A stretch of DNA of 64,000 nucleotides, from positions 434,001 through 498,000 of the forward strand of contig CAVZFD010000004.1 in the NCBI GenBank assembly GCA_963774455.1, in the 5' to 3' direction. This document shows positions 18,423 through 27,362 of this stretch, piece after piece; positions within the stretch are counted from its first letter, which is position 1; each line of letters opens with the position of its first letter. The stretch comes from DATFVA01 sp963774455. GTDB taxonomy: Bacteria > Bacteroidota > Ignavibacteria > Ignavibacteriales > Ignavibacteriaceae. The notes below the pieces were generated by a model. It had not been told where the DNA came from, ran no database searches, and saw nothing but the letters and a program-made list of their open reading frames with translations. The translations under genes and the position numbers were made by a program.

Positions 18423-20354
18423 TTATTTAAGAAGGATCATCTTACCCATATCGCTGAATACAGGAATATTTTTCTCACTGGTTACCATTATCTGGTACAG
18501 GTATACTCCCGAGGCCATATCGCTTAGCGTTGGTCCCATAGGTACTTCCATTCCTGTTGCTCTTTGTCTTTGCTCTGCTGTGGGACGGAATACCACCTCA
18601 TAGTATCCTTTAGTCTGCCACTGGTTAACCAGGGTTGTTACCAGTTCTCCTTTAATGTCATATATATAGAGTTTTACATACCCTCCTTCCTTCAGCCTGT
18701 AGGGGATTATGGTTGAGGGATTAAAGGGATTAGGGTAATTACTCAGCAGCCTGTACCCGTCACTGCCTATCGGTGGATGTTCTGTAAGTCCTGTTACCTC
18801 TACGATTACTTCCTCCCCGGGGCAGGACTGATTGCCCTGATTGTCGAATGCCGTGATCAGGTAATAATAATTCTTTCCTCCGTTTACCACGGGCAGATTA
18901 TCATAATATAGGGTGTCTGCCGTCTCACCGATTATCTTTGTTGTATCATAGATGAAATTACTTACCGTATCCCGGTATAATCTGTAATGTGAGAAATCCG
19001 CCTCTGTGTTCCTGTTCCAGTTCAGCCTGACCAGTCCTTCTTCTATGACAGCGGTAATATTATGCGGGGGACGGGGGGCAAGGTCCTGGTATGTATATGT
19101 CCATCCGTAGGGACCTCCGTAGAGTCCGATATCGCTTCGGCTTCCATCCCTGTCTGTTATTGAGGGATCTCCGGCATCAATAAGCGGTGAGTATTTTTGA
19201 AGGTGGAAGTCAAGATCACCCTGAGTTGTATCATCATTTACCACCATAGGATCAACCGATATGTTTGTTGTATCCCCGGTAAAGCCCAGATAATTAACTT
19301 CATTATTCCAGAGGTTGTTATACTGAACAATAAGGTTTCCCGACTCCCAGGTTCCAATTCCATTTTCGGCATTAGATACTACATTATTTTTTACTTCATT
19401 ATCCGGTCCAATTTCTATTGCATAATGATTTGTTGCCTGATGATGAGGGTTTCCGGCAATATAGTTATTATATAATTTTAGGTAGTGAATACCAGTGTTA
19501 GAAATCCCGTCGTAGTATGAGTCTGCAACTATTAAATTGTTAAATACTTTACCAGAGTCTGAATAACTCAAAGTCATACCGGTAGTCTTCTCTCCATTTA
19601 ATAAAATTATATTATTTGTTATCACTGGTTTTGTCCCAAATGATTTATATATCCCCATATGTATAGTCGAATATAAATGCACGCCGTTTGTAATAACAGT
19701 ATTTGAATCAATAACCGGGGTGTAGGTGAAATCGAAGGCTCCAAGCCGTACTCCGAATACTCCGGCAGATTGGGAGTTCGGATCAGTTGAAATCACGTTT
19801 TTTCTTATAAGCGAATTAGAATTAAATAATTCAATTCCGATACTCACATTAGCACAAATATTATTATATATCGTCATATTGGCTGGTTCGAAAAAGGTTG
19901 CATCGAGCAAAATTCCAAACTTGGCATTCACTACTTTATTGAATTCGACCATAGTTTCGGAACTACCCCTGCCCGATATTCCCCAACCTAGCATAGTGTT
20001 ATTCGCAACTATTAACTGAAATCCACGTAATAGGCAGCTATCGGCCATCTCTACAGAAATATCAGATGATGAGGTAACCAAATCTCTGGTATCAATCACA
20101 CAGCTATCCATTCCCGCCCCGATTAGCGATAAACCGGGTATCATAACAACCTGTTCTTCATAGACTCCATTTGCCACATAGATGGTATCACCGAATGTGG
20201 AAACATTTATTGCACTCATAATAGAATCTGCTGCTGTCTCCCAGGTAAGGTAAGGAGGGGTATTGCTGCCTGAATGGCTGACATAGCGGATTTCGGCAAT
20301 GGACAAAGAATAATGGAAAATTAACAATGAAAAGAAGAGTATAAGTTTTTTCAT
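18423..20354 (-). CDS. T9SS-exported right-handed beta-helix protein, paralogue
   Basis: The first gene of the three-gene operon, encoding 643 residues from the ATG at 20354. An in-frame GTG three codons earlier is less likely, because the paralogue starts at the matching MKKLILF. Order: signal peptide, RYVSHSGSNTPPYLTWETAA, GDTIYVANGVYEE, beta-helix (~45-400), DPSITDRDGSRSDIGLYGGP, a fibronectin-III domain (~445-540) and a T9SS sorting domain (~560-643, NYPNPFNPST, ending GKMILLK). The segments outside the helix are very similar to those of the gene at 16657-18411, while the helix cores differ strongly. This suggests duplication followed by change of ligand surface. Cell-surface carbohydrate binding or cleavage is a guess. 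Confidence 0.85.
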   Translation of the reverse strand: MKKLILFFSLLIFHYSLSIAEIRYVSHSGSNTPPYLTWETAADSIMSAINVSTFGDTIYVANGVYEEQVVMIPGLSLIGAGMDSCVIDTRDLVTSSSDISVEMADSCLLRGFQLIVANNTMLGWGISGRGSSETMVEFNKVVNAKFGILLDATFFEPANMTIYNNICANVSIGIELFNSNSLIRKNVISTDPNSQSAGVFGVRLGAFDFTYTPVIDSNTVITNGVHLYSTIHMGIYKSFGTKPVITNNIILLNGEKTTGMTLSYSDSGKVFNNLIVADSYYDGISNTGIHYLKLYNNYIAGNPHHQATNHYAIEIGPDNEVKNNVVSNAENGIGTWESGNLIVQYNNLWNNEVNYLGFTGDTTNISVDPMVVNDDTTQGDLDFHLQKYSPLIDAGDPSITDRDGSRSDIGLYGGPYGWTYTYQDLAPRPPHNITAVIEEGLVRLNWNRNTEADFSHYRLYRDTVSNFIYDTTKIIGETADTLYYDNLPVVNGGKNYYYLITAFDNQGNQSCPGEEVIVEVTGLTEHPPIGSDGYRLLSNYPNPFNPSTIIPYRLKEGGYVKLYIYDIKGELVTTLVNQWQTKGYYEVVFRPTAEQRQRATGMEVPMGPTLSDMASGVYLYQIMVTSEKNIPVFSDMGKMILLK

Positions 20355-20363
20355 AACATACAC

Positions 20364-20868
20364 CCGCTCAAGGAATGGTTATAACAGAAGGCTGCTCTCA
20401 TTTAGTTCCCCTAACCTTTTCATAATTAAAGCTGATTGAATTTAGAGAACTCCCGAATGAAAGGCAAGAAAATGATTCAATCGCAGTCAAAGAGTGTAAT
20501 GACTCGTTAAGAATGTCAGTATTTGGACTCGATAGAAATGACATTTTAAAGAGTTATTACAGTTTGCGAAAGCTGTAGGGTTGAAGTACCTGATATTTAA
20601 TTCCTTACGAATTTGAAATGAAAAATTTAATTGAAAATAAGAAAGAAGAAATTATTTTAATTAATAATCGGAGAGTTGCTTATCTTGATGTCTGATTCAC
20701 AGGGTACAGTTCAGTCAATTAATAAGGATTATCTTGCCATTATCCTTGAAAGACGGCGGCCTTCATATCTTTTTTATTATTTTATAAATACAGCTGAAGA
20801 CAAATAATTATTTACATATTATTTTTAAATTGAGGAGAAAAATAATAAAGATAGAATAAGGAGTAGAT
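20364..20868. other. Intergenic stretch, divergent promoter region, no gene seen
   Basis: About 500 AT-rich bases between the T9SS operon (minus) and the NUDIX gene (plus). I see no open frame with coding character and no strong hairpin. It must hold the start regions of both divergent transcripts. An AAGGAG site lies just before the NUDIX ATG. Confidence 0.5.
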
Positions 20869-21408
20869 ATGAACTATAAGATCGTGGAATCTGATATTGT
20901 ATTTCGAGGGAAGGTTTTTGATTTAAGGGTTGATAAGATAAAGTACGACAGCGGGAATGACGGCATTCGGGAAATTGCTGTCCATCCGGGCGGAGCAGTG
21001 GTTGTGCCCGTTAAGGCTGATGGCAAATTTATTATGGTTTCACAATATCGTTATCCTTTAGAAAGGTCACTGCTTGAATTTCCAGCAGGTAAACTTGATT
21101 TTAAGGAAGATCCCGAAGTTTGTGCCTTCAGAGAACTCCAGGAGGAAACAGGTTTTAAAACAGATAATCTTCAGAAGCTTGGTGCAATTACTACAACACC
21201 GGGTTTCTGTACGGAAATACTTCATCTTTATCTTGCGCAGGATCTTACTCCCGGCGAACATAACCGCGAGGAGGGGGAATACGGCATGGAGGTGAAGGAA
21301 TTTACTTTCGGAGAAATAGAGGATAAAATATTTAAGGGCGAAATAATAGATTCAAAATCGATATGCGGTTTTTATATGGCTTCAAAGCTTCTTTTGAATA
21401 AGAGATAA
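20869..21408 (+). CDS. NUDIX hydrolase, ADP-ribose pyrophosphatase type
   Basis: A 179-residue cytosolic hydrolase. A complete Nudix box spans residues 74-96, with Gly74, Glu80, Arg88-Glu89, Glu92-Glu93 and Gly95 in the canonical spacing; these bind the catalytic divalent metal. The N-terminal strand pattern and the QYRYPLERSLLEFPAG segment match the ADP-ribose pyrophosphatase branch, which splits ADP-ribose into AMP and ribose-5-phosphate. An AAGGAG site precedes the ATG. The recN gene follows about 60 bases later on the same strand. Other nucleotide-sugar substrates cannot be excluded. Confidence 0.9.
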   Translation: MNYKIVESDIVFRGKVFDLRVDKIKYDSGNDGIREIAVHPGGAVVVPVKADGKFIMVSQYRYPLERSLLEFPAGKLDFKEDPEVCAFRELQEETGFKTDNLQKLGAITTTPGFCTEILHLYLAQDLTPGEHNREEGEYGMEVKEFTFGEIEDKIFKGEIIDSKSICGFYMASKLLLNKR

Positions 21409-21475
21409 CTCTTCTTATTAACTTTGAAATTCCATCCAAAATAAATTAATTTTCAGCTCGACTTAAAGTTTGAAA

Positions 21476-23179
21476 ATGCTTAAATCACTCCACATAAAAG
21501 ATTATGCACTCATCGACAGTATTGATGTTGAGTTCGGGACAGGACTGAATATTATTACGGGAGAAACGGGTGCAGGAAAATCCATACTGATTGATGCGAT
21601 GGGACTGCTGCTCGGTGAAAGAGCTTCAACTGAGGTAGTAAGGAAGGATGCTGTTAAATCTGTTGTAGAGGGCTTCTTTAACGTTGAGTCGAATAAAAAA
21701 GTAAAAAGACTGCTGGAAGAAAATCAAATAGATTTTTTCCCCGAACTTATTCTTCGCCGGGAAATTTCACTTAAAGGTGCTAACCGCTGTTTTGTAAATG
21801 ATACACCCGTACCTTTATCGGTAATAAAAGACCTCGGTGATCTGCTTGTCGATCTGCATGGTCAGCATGAACATCAATCGCTGCTGCGTACTGAAACCCA
21901 TATAGACTTCCTGGATGAGTTTGCAGGAACAGAACCGCTGCTCGATGATTATGCGGCATCATTTAAAGAAGTAAGAGCCTTATCATCCAGGTTGAACGAC
22001 TTGAAGGAAAAGGAATCGTCCCTTAAAGAGAAAAAGGATTTTTATGCCTTCCAGATAAAGGAGATTGATGCCGTTTCTCCGCAGGAAGGGGAGGAAGAGC
22101 AGATAACTAATGAACTGAATATCCTTGAAAATTCTGAAACGCTGCTGGGTATTACGGGTTCAGTTTATGAAAATCTTTTTGATTCTGAAAATTCTGTTCA
22201 CGATCAGCTCACGCAGATAAAAAGCAGGATCGAAGAGCTCCATGGGATAGACAGCAGCTTTGAAGAAATAGACAAAGAATTTGAATCGATTGTTGCCCAG
22301 GTTCGTGACGCTGCAGAATTTATAAGAAAGTATAATACAAAAATTGATCTTGACCCCGAAAACCTTGAGAGACTTCGTGTGAGACTTGGTGCTCTTGCCA
22401 TGTTGAAGAAAAAATACGGCGGCTCTGTTGAATCTGTTCTGTCATACAGGGAAAAAATCGGTCGTGATTTCGATGCTGCCGAAAATTATAGTCAAAATAT
22501 TCAAAACCTGGAAAAGGAAATTTCTTCTGCGCGGGAAGCTTCCGGTAAGATTGCCGAAAAACTTTCGCTTAAAAGAAAGGAATCTGCAAAGAAGGTTGAG
22601 AAGGAAGTGGTGAAGGTGCTGGCGGGACTGGGAATTGCGGACTCTGTTTTCAAAGTAATAATTGAGCAGGCACAGGCTGCCGGTACTGATGATTATGTTC
22701 TTATCAGCGGTAAAAAATATAGGGCCGATAATAGAGGAATAGATAATGTTGAGTTCTACATTTCAACAAATCCCGGTGAAGATGTGAAACCATTGATTAA
22801 AGTGGCGTCAGGCGGCGAGGTATCAAGAATTATGCTTTCGCTGAAAACTATACTTGCGAAAAATGATAAACTGCCGCTGCTCATTTTTGATGAAATTGAT
22901 ACCGGTGTAAGTGGAAGAATAGCGCAGAAAGTAGGCAACTCGCTTAAATTACTCGCCTCATCCCACCAGGTAATTGCAATTACTCACCTTCCGCAGATAG
23001 CAGGGCAGGGTGACAGTAATTACGTAGTTGAAAAAAATGCTTCCGATAAAAGGGTGACAAGCTCAATAAGAAGGCTGAAAGAAGATGAGAAAATAAGGGA
23101 GGTTGCTAAGCTTATGAGCGGGGAAAATATTACCGAAGCCAGTCTGAAAGGTGCCCGCGAATTGATGGGATTGCATTAA
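21476..23179 (+). CDS. recN: DNA repair protein RecN
   Basis: An SMC-like ATPase of recombinational double-strand break repair, about 567 residues from the ATG at 21476. A TTG two codons upstream is possible, but MLKSLHIKDYALI matches the usual RecN start. Walker A is GETGAGKS (29-36). A long coiled-coil middle (~150-370) follows. The ABC signature lies in VASGGEVSRIML, Walker B in LLIFDEIDTGVSG, and the switch His in AITHLPQIAG. The length matches the family (~550-570). It follows the NUDIX gene closely. With Ku at 30091-30945, it gives the window two separate break-repair functions. Confidence 0.95.
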   Translation: MLKSLHIKDYALIDSIDVEFGTGLNIITGETGAGKSILIDAMGLLLGERASTEVVRKDAVKSVVEGFFNVESNKKVKRLLEENQIDFFPELILRREISLKGANRCFVNDTPVPLSVIKDLGDLLVDLHGQHEHQSLLRTETHIDFLDEFAGTEPLLDDYAASFKEVRALSSRLNDLKEKESSLKEKKDFYAFQIKEIDAVSPQEGEEEQITNELNILENSETLLGITGSVYENLFDSENSVHDQLTQIKSRIEELHGIDSSFEEIDKEFESIVAQVRDAAEFIRKYNTKIDLDPENLERLRVRLGALAMLKKKYGGSVESVLSYREKIGRDFDAAENYSQNIQNLEKEISSAREASGKIAEKLSLKRKESAKKVEKEVVKVLAGLGIADSVFKVIIEQAQAAGTDDYVLISGKKYRADNRGIDNVEFYISTNPGEDVKPLIKVASGGEVSRIMLSLKTILAKNDKLPLLIFDEIDTGVSGRIAQKVGNSLKLLASSHQVIAITHLPQIAGQGDSNYVVEKNASDKRVTSSIRRLKEDEKIREVAKLMSGENITEASLKGARELMGLH

Positions 23180-23365
23180 TTTAGAAGATGTATCAATTTG
23201 AAATGCATTTTCTTTAATTATTCGCAGAAAAGTTTCTAATTCCTTGTTCAAATAAAGGGTATTAAATTTGTTGATAAAAGTTGATTGTGAAGAAATAATA
23301 TCCTTTATTTTAACGGCTTAATTTAACCAGTATTTTTCTTATATAATTTTTTCAAGGAGAAGTGG

Positions 23366-24253
23366 ATGAAGAAGTCTCTACTTTTGCTCACTTTATTGGT
23401 CTTTCTAGTGAAACCCATTTTTTCGCAAATTGAAGACAGGTTTTCACAATTAACCGAAACTAATGCCATTGAATATGCGAGGCCGTTTGCAACTACACTC
23501 GGTACTGCAATGAATTCTAACGGGTATTATACCGCAGATATCCCAGCAATGTTCACCTTTTCCATTAGTTTTAGAGGTATGTACATCTTAATACCCGAAT
23601 CGCAAAAGAATTTTACGCCAACTTTTAATGAGTTAGGTTACCAGGCAACGAAAGAAACAGCGACCATATACGGTGATAGGGGTGCCGCCTATGCCGGGCC
23701 GAACGGCTACATCGTTATGCCTCCGGGAATTAACCAGTCGGGTATTCCGGTAGCCTATCCCCAGATAGGTGCAAGTTTTATGGGAACCCGGGTTATTTTA
23801 AGATATCTTCCTTCTATCAGTTTAGGTGATAATAATGATCTCAGTATGTTTGGTATTGGTGTAGAACACAATATCAGCCAGTATATACCTCTCTTTCCTG
23901 TCGACCTCGCTGTGCAGATTATGTATAACAAATTTGAAATCTCCGGAATAATGAAGCTGAACAATATTGCATTTAATGCCCATGCAAGCAAAACGTTCGG
24001 ACTTATTACTCCTTACTTCGGGCTCCAGTATGAAAATACTTCACTTGACCTGAGCTACAGTATCAAGGGGGATCCTCAGAATGGTGACCCCAGCCTTAAT
24101 TCCGATAGAGACGTAACTGTTTCTATTGATGGAGACAATAATTTCAGAGCCACTGTAGGTGCTGCTTTAAAGCTTGCAATCGTAGTTCTTAACGCCGATT
24201 TCAGTCTCAGCGCACAGCCTGTTGTTTCTGGCGGTTTAACTTTCGAATTTTAA
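23366..24253 (+). CDS. DUF6588 family outer-membrane-like protein
   Basis: A 295-residue exported protein with a signal peptide (~1-20, ending in IFSQ). The early segment EYARPFATTLGTAMNSNGYY and the following FTFSISFRGMYILIP identify the DUF6588 family found in Bacteroidota and relatives. The rest has alternating aromatic/hydrophobic strands and ends in a strand finishing with Phe (GGLTFEF), typical of outer-membrane beta-barrels. No function is known. An AAGGAG site lies just before the ATG. The next gene (24266-24820) begins 12 bases after its stop, so the two form an operon. Confidence 0.82.
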   Translation: MKKSLLLLTLLVFLVKPIFSQIEDRFSQLTETNAIEYARPFATTLGTAMNSNGYYTADIPAMFTFSISFRGMYILIPESQKNFTPTFNELGYQATKETATIYGDRGAAYAGPNGYIVMPPGINQSGIPVAYPQIGASFMGTRVILRYLPSISLGDNNDLSMFGIGVEHNISQYIPLFPVDLAVQIMYNKFEISGIMKLNNIAFNAHASKTFGLITPYFGLQYENTSLDLSYSIKGDPQNGDPSLNSDRDVTVSIDGDNNFRATVGAALKLAIVVLNADFSLSAQPVVSGGLTFEF

Positions 24254-24265
24254 CAAGGAGAAAAA

Positions 24266-24820
24266 ATGAAAAAATACTTAATACAGTTCGGAACATCTAT
24301 CGTTTTATTATTTCTGATGCTGACGTGGAACGGGTGTGATGAGTTCAATTCACTGCCTCTTAACATACCATTTACCATTGACGTCAATGTTTCGGGCTCC
24401 TCAACAACATTGAGCGATAGCCAGTCATACTGTCTGAGCACAGATTCAGAAACATATGATGAATACAGGGATAAAATCCAAAGCCTCCATTTTATTGAAG
24501 CTGCTTACAGGACTAAGAATGTTGTTCCTGCCGATCTTTCAGGCAATACAACAGTAACTCTGCAGGATGGTAATGGAAACGTACTTTTCTCGTATGAAAT
24601 ACCCGGAGCAACTCCTGCCGATTATTTGAGTCCAAATTCACCATACATTCTTCAGCTTAATCAGTCACAGATAGATTTTATAAACACGTATCTTAACAGT
24701 CTGCTCAGCCAGGGCGCCTGTTTTACTGCAACTATTACGGTTAATAACATAAACGGCCAGCCGCCATATACTATAGAGGGCGCTATCGACATGGTTATTG
24801 AAGCAGATACCCAGCTATAA
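24266..24820 (+). CDS. Exported lipoprotein-like hypothetical protein
   Basis: A 184-residue protein not recognised as a named family. A hydrophobic N-terminus ends in LTWNGCDEF. The Cys there could be a lipidated residue, although the lipobox (W-N-G-C) is poor. The rest is beta-rich with a TVTLQDGNGNVLFSYEIPG segment. It is co-transcribed with the DUF6588 barrel gene (AAGGAG site, 12-base gap), which suggests a partner on the periplasmic side of the outer membrane. A strong terminator follows. Confidence 0.65.
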   Translation: MKKYLIQFGTSIVLLFLMLTWNGCDEFNSLPLNIPFTIDVNVSGSSTTLSDSQSYCLSTDSETYDEYRDKIQSLHFIEAAYRTKNVVPADLSGNTTVTLQDGNGNVLFSYEIPGATPADYLSPNSPYILQLNQSQIDFINTYLNSLLSQGACFTATITVNNINGQPPYTIEGAIDMVIEADTQL

Positions 24821-24846
24821 GTAAAGTGTAGAACTGATTATTCCGT

Positions 24847-24880
24847 AAATCCCCGGTACTGAACCGGGGATTTTCATTTT
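24847..24880 (+). terminator. Rho-independent terminator
   Basis: An 11-bp stem with a CCCCGG core (24847-24857 with 24863-24873) around a five-base loop is followed by TTTTCATTTT. It lies 27 bases after the stop of the 24266-24820 gene and ends the DUF6588 operon. Confidence 0.9.
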
Positions 24881-24964
24881 AAATCTAATGTTCTGCATCA
24901 ACAGGGTTTTTCATCTTTATCTACCTTTCTTTATTTTAACTCCTTAAAAATTATCAGGTATTCA

Positions 24965-26497
24965 ATGAGATTTGAACGAGCTGCAGGCATACTGCTGCAT
25001 CCAACTTCTCTTCCGGGCAGGTTCGGTATAGGCGACTTAGGGAAGGAAGCTTATAATTTTATTAATTTCCTTGAATCGGCGGGACAAACGCTATGGCAGG
25101 TTTTCCCTCTTGGTCCTACCGGGTACGGAGACTCACCCTATCAGTGTTTCTCTGCATTTGCAGGTAATCCTAATCTTATTAGTCCTGAGCTCCTGAAGGA
25201 AGGAAAACTGCTCACCGAAACTGATATTTCAAATCCTCCTGACTCAGATCCTCACGCTGTAGATTTCGGCGGAATCATAAACTATAAGAAGGAAATTCTT
25301 CATAAAGCATTCGAAAAATTTAAATCCGGTAACTCATTGTCGGGAAAAAAATTCAAAGAGTTCCGCGAAGAAAATAATGTGTGGCTGGAGGATTATGCCT
25401 TCTTTATGGCCGCAAAGGATTACCACGGAGGGGGTTTGTGGACAGGGTGGGACAAAGGTCTTGTTAAAAGGGAAGCAAAGGCGCTTAATGAATGGAAGAA
25501 GAAACTGGATGACGGAATAAACTTTCACTGTTTTGTACAGTATATATTTTTTAAGCAATGGTCGGAACTTAAGCATTATGCAAACAGTAAGGGAATAAAA
25601 ATAATAGGTGATATGCCCATATTCATTGCTTACGATAGCGCCGATCTCTGGGCTAACAAAGAACTTTTTTCGGTTGATGAAAAAGGAAACCTTGAGTTCG
25701 TTGCTGGCGTGCCGCCGGATTATTTCAGCGCTACAGGTCAGCTTTGGGGAAATCCCTTGTATAAATGGGATGCAATGGAAAAGGATGACTTCCACTGGTG
25801 GAGACTCAGGATGAAGCAGATGTTCAGTCTTGTTGATATGATCAGGATTGATCATTTCAGAGGATTCGATGCCTACTGGGAAATTCCGGGCGGAGCCAAA
25901 ACAGCTGAAAAGGGAAGATGGGTAAAGGCACCGGGAGAAAAGTTTTTTAATACTTTGCGGGAATACCTAGGGCCGCTTCCAATCCTGGCTGAAGATCTGG
26001 GATTGATTACAAAATCGGTTGAAAATCTTAGGGATACTCTTGATTTTCCGGGAATGAAGATACTGCAGTTTGCATTCGGGACAGGAATGGAAAGGAAGTT
26101 TCTGCCGCATAATTATAATCATAATTGTCTGGTATATACCGGCTCGCACGATAATGATACTACTGCTGCCTATTTTGATAAGGAGAAAAAAAATGGCAAT
26201 GATATTTATCAGCACGCTCAGCAGTATCTTGACTATCACGGTGATGATATAACCGGTGCATTGATAAGAACTGCCTACTCTTCGGTGGCCGACCTTGTTA
26301 TCATCCCTCTGCAGGATATATTGCGGCTGGGAGGTGAGGCAAGAATGAATTTTCCTGGTAAACCTGCAGGTAACTGGCAATGGCGTTTTACCTGGGAACA
26401 GGTTCATCCTGAACTTGCAGGTCATTATAAATACTTAAGCGGACTGTATGAACGCCCGCCTAAGCCTGTAATTGAGACAGAAATTGTTGTTAATTAA
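24965..26497 (+). CDS. malQ: 4-alpha-glucanotransferase (amylomaltase) MalQ
   Basis: A GH77 enzyme that moves maltosyl or longer glucan units between alpha-1,4-glucans in the cytosol, in glycogen or maltodextrin metabolism. The 510 residues match the short bacterial/plant D-enzyme type. GH77 catalytic residues are in place: the nucleophile Asp296 in RIDHFRGF, the acid/base Glu343 in LAEDLG and Asp396 in GSHDNDTT. The 250s loop reads PPDYFSATGQLWGNPLY. The N-terminus has the usual RAAGILLHPTSLPGRFGIGDLG. A TerB-like gene starts just after its stop. No other glycogen gene is in the window. Confidence 0.96.
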   Translation: MRFERAAGILLHPTSLPGRFGIGDLGKEAYNFINFLESAGQTLWQVFPLGPTGYGDSPYQCFSAFAGNPNLISPELLKEGKLLTETDISNPPDSDPHAVDFGGIINYKKEILHKAFEKFKSGNSLSGKKFKEFREENNVWLEDYAFFMAAKDYHGGGLWTGWDKGLVKREAKALNEWKKKLDDGINFHCFVQYIFFKQWSELKHYANSKGIKIIGDMPIFIAYDSADLWANKELFSVDEKGNLEFVAGVPPDYFSATGQLWGNPLYKWDAMEKDDFHWWRLRMKQMFSLVDMIRIDHFRGFDAYWEIPGGAKTAEKGRWVKAPGEKFFNTLREYLGPLPILAEDLGLITKSVENLRDTLDFPGMKILQFAFGTGMERKFLPHNYNHNCLVYTGSHDNDTTAAYFDKEKKNGNDIYQHAQQYLDYHGDDITGALIRTAYSSVADLVIIPLQDILRLGGEARMNFPGKPAGNWQWRFTWEQVHPELAGHYKYLSGLYERPPKPVIETEIVVN

Positions 26498-26510
26498 AAA
26501 TGGAATTGAA

Positions 26511-26993
26511 ATGTTTGAATATTTAAGAAGAATTTTTAGTGTTCCTACTGAAACAAAGGAATTTAAGTACGAAGAGAATTCATACAAAGAAGTTGATGAA
26601 AAGAAAAAGCTGCACGTTGCTGCCTGTACTTTATTCATCGATATGGCAAAGGCAGATGATAACTTTACAGAGGCAGAAAGGGATAAGGTTATTTCAATTA
26701 TGAAGTCTACCTTCGACCTGGAAGATGATTGCGTGAATGATCTTATGGAACTTGCTGAGAAGCATCTTAAGGAAGATGACAGCATTTATGATTTTACAAA
26801 GCTCATTAATAAGAATTTAAATAATAATGATAAGTTTGAGTTATTGAAAAACTTGTGGCGGCTGATCTATATGGACAAAAAGCTTGATATGTATGAGGAT
26901 CATCTTATCAAGAAGATAGGCGGACTGATAAATATGGGTCACGATGATATCATAAGCGCAAAGATGCTGGTTAAAGAGGAAATGTCTCTTTAA
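26511..26993 (+). CDS. TerB-like (DjlA-N/TerB superfamily) protein
   Basis: A 160-residue helical protein. The ATG at 26511 (MFEYLRRIF) is preferred over an upstream TTG at 26472 that overlaps malQ. Residues ~30-155 match the tellurite-resistance TerB/DjlA N-terminal fold: ACTLFIDMAKADDNFTEAE, a helix pair, then LKNLWRLIYMDKKLDMYEDHLIKKI with the usual D-E/D-x-E metal-binding type acids. Function is not settled for stand-alone members; tellurite resistance should not be assumed. It lies 13 bases behind malQ. Its 3' end is overlapped by the small minus-strand frame at 26971-27114. Confidence 0.82.
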   Translation: MFEYLRRIFSVPTETKEFKYEENSYKEVDEKKKLHVAACTLFIDMAKADDNFTEAERDKVISIMKSTFDLEDDCVNDLMELAEKHLKEDDSIYDFTKLINKNLNNNDKFELLKNLWRLIYMDKKLDMYEDHLIKKIGGLINMGHDDIISAKMLVKEEMSL

Positions 26994-27114
26994 CCCTGAC
27001 TGGGAAGGATTCTTGTATTTCACTTGATCCTTTTCGCTTGCTTTGCAGAGTATCATATGTGGCTATTCCAGCCAGGACTACCACAAGCAGAATCTCCAGA
27101 ATATTTCCTAACAT
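26971..27114 (-). CDS. Possible 47-residue single-helix membrane microprotein
   Basis: A short open frame with ATG at 27114 and an AAAGGAG site spaced normally before it. It encodes MLGNILEILLVVVLAGIATY, one membrane helix, followed by a basic/polar tail ending in VKETFPL and TAA at 26971. It overlaps the last 23 bases of the convergent TerB-like gene. The strong ribosome site and the transmembrane-plus-basic-tail layout suggest a real small membrane protein, but I recognise no family, and chance remains possible. Confidence 0.45.
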   Translation of the reverse strand: MLGNILEILLVVVLAGIATYDTLQSKRKGSSEIQESFPVRVKETFPL

Positions 27115-27362
27115 ATTTTCTCCTTTAATTATCTGATTTATCGCTTCCAATCTAAATTTTAATTTTCAGATATATGTTAAGCGGCTGTTAAATAAAAGTT
27201 AAGTTATTGTTATGTGAAAAGTTCACCGTAAGAGTTTCTTCCCGTTTATCCGTTCTTGCGTACGCTCTTCCCATAAACCGGCTTTCAGTGAAACATAATG
27301 CCCCTCCGTGCGTCCTAATAATCAGAAAACCGGCATTCGCGAACTTTTTTGAGGAGAGTAAA

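Noticed and set aside
26511..26993. Tellurite resistance function
   Set aside because: TerB-like folds occur in many unrelated proteins and no ter operon is present.
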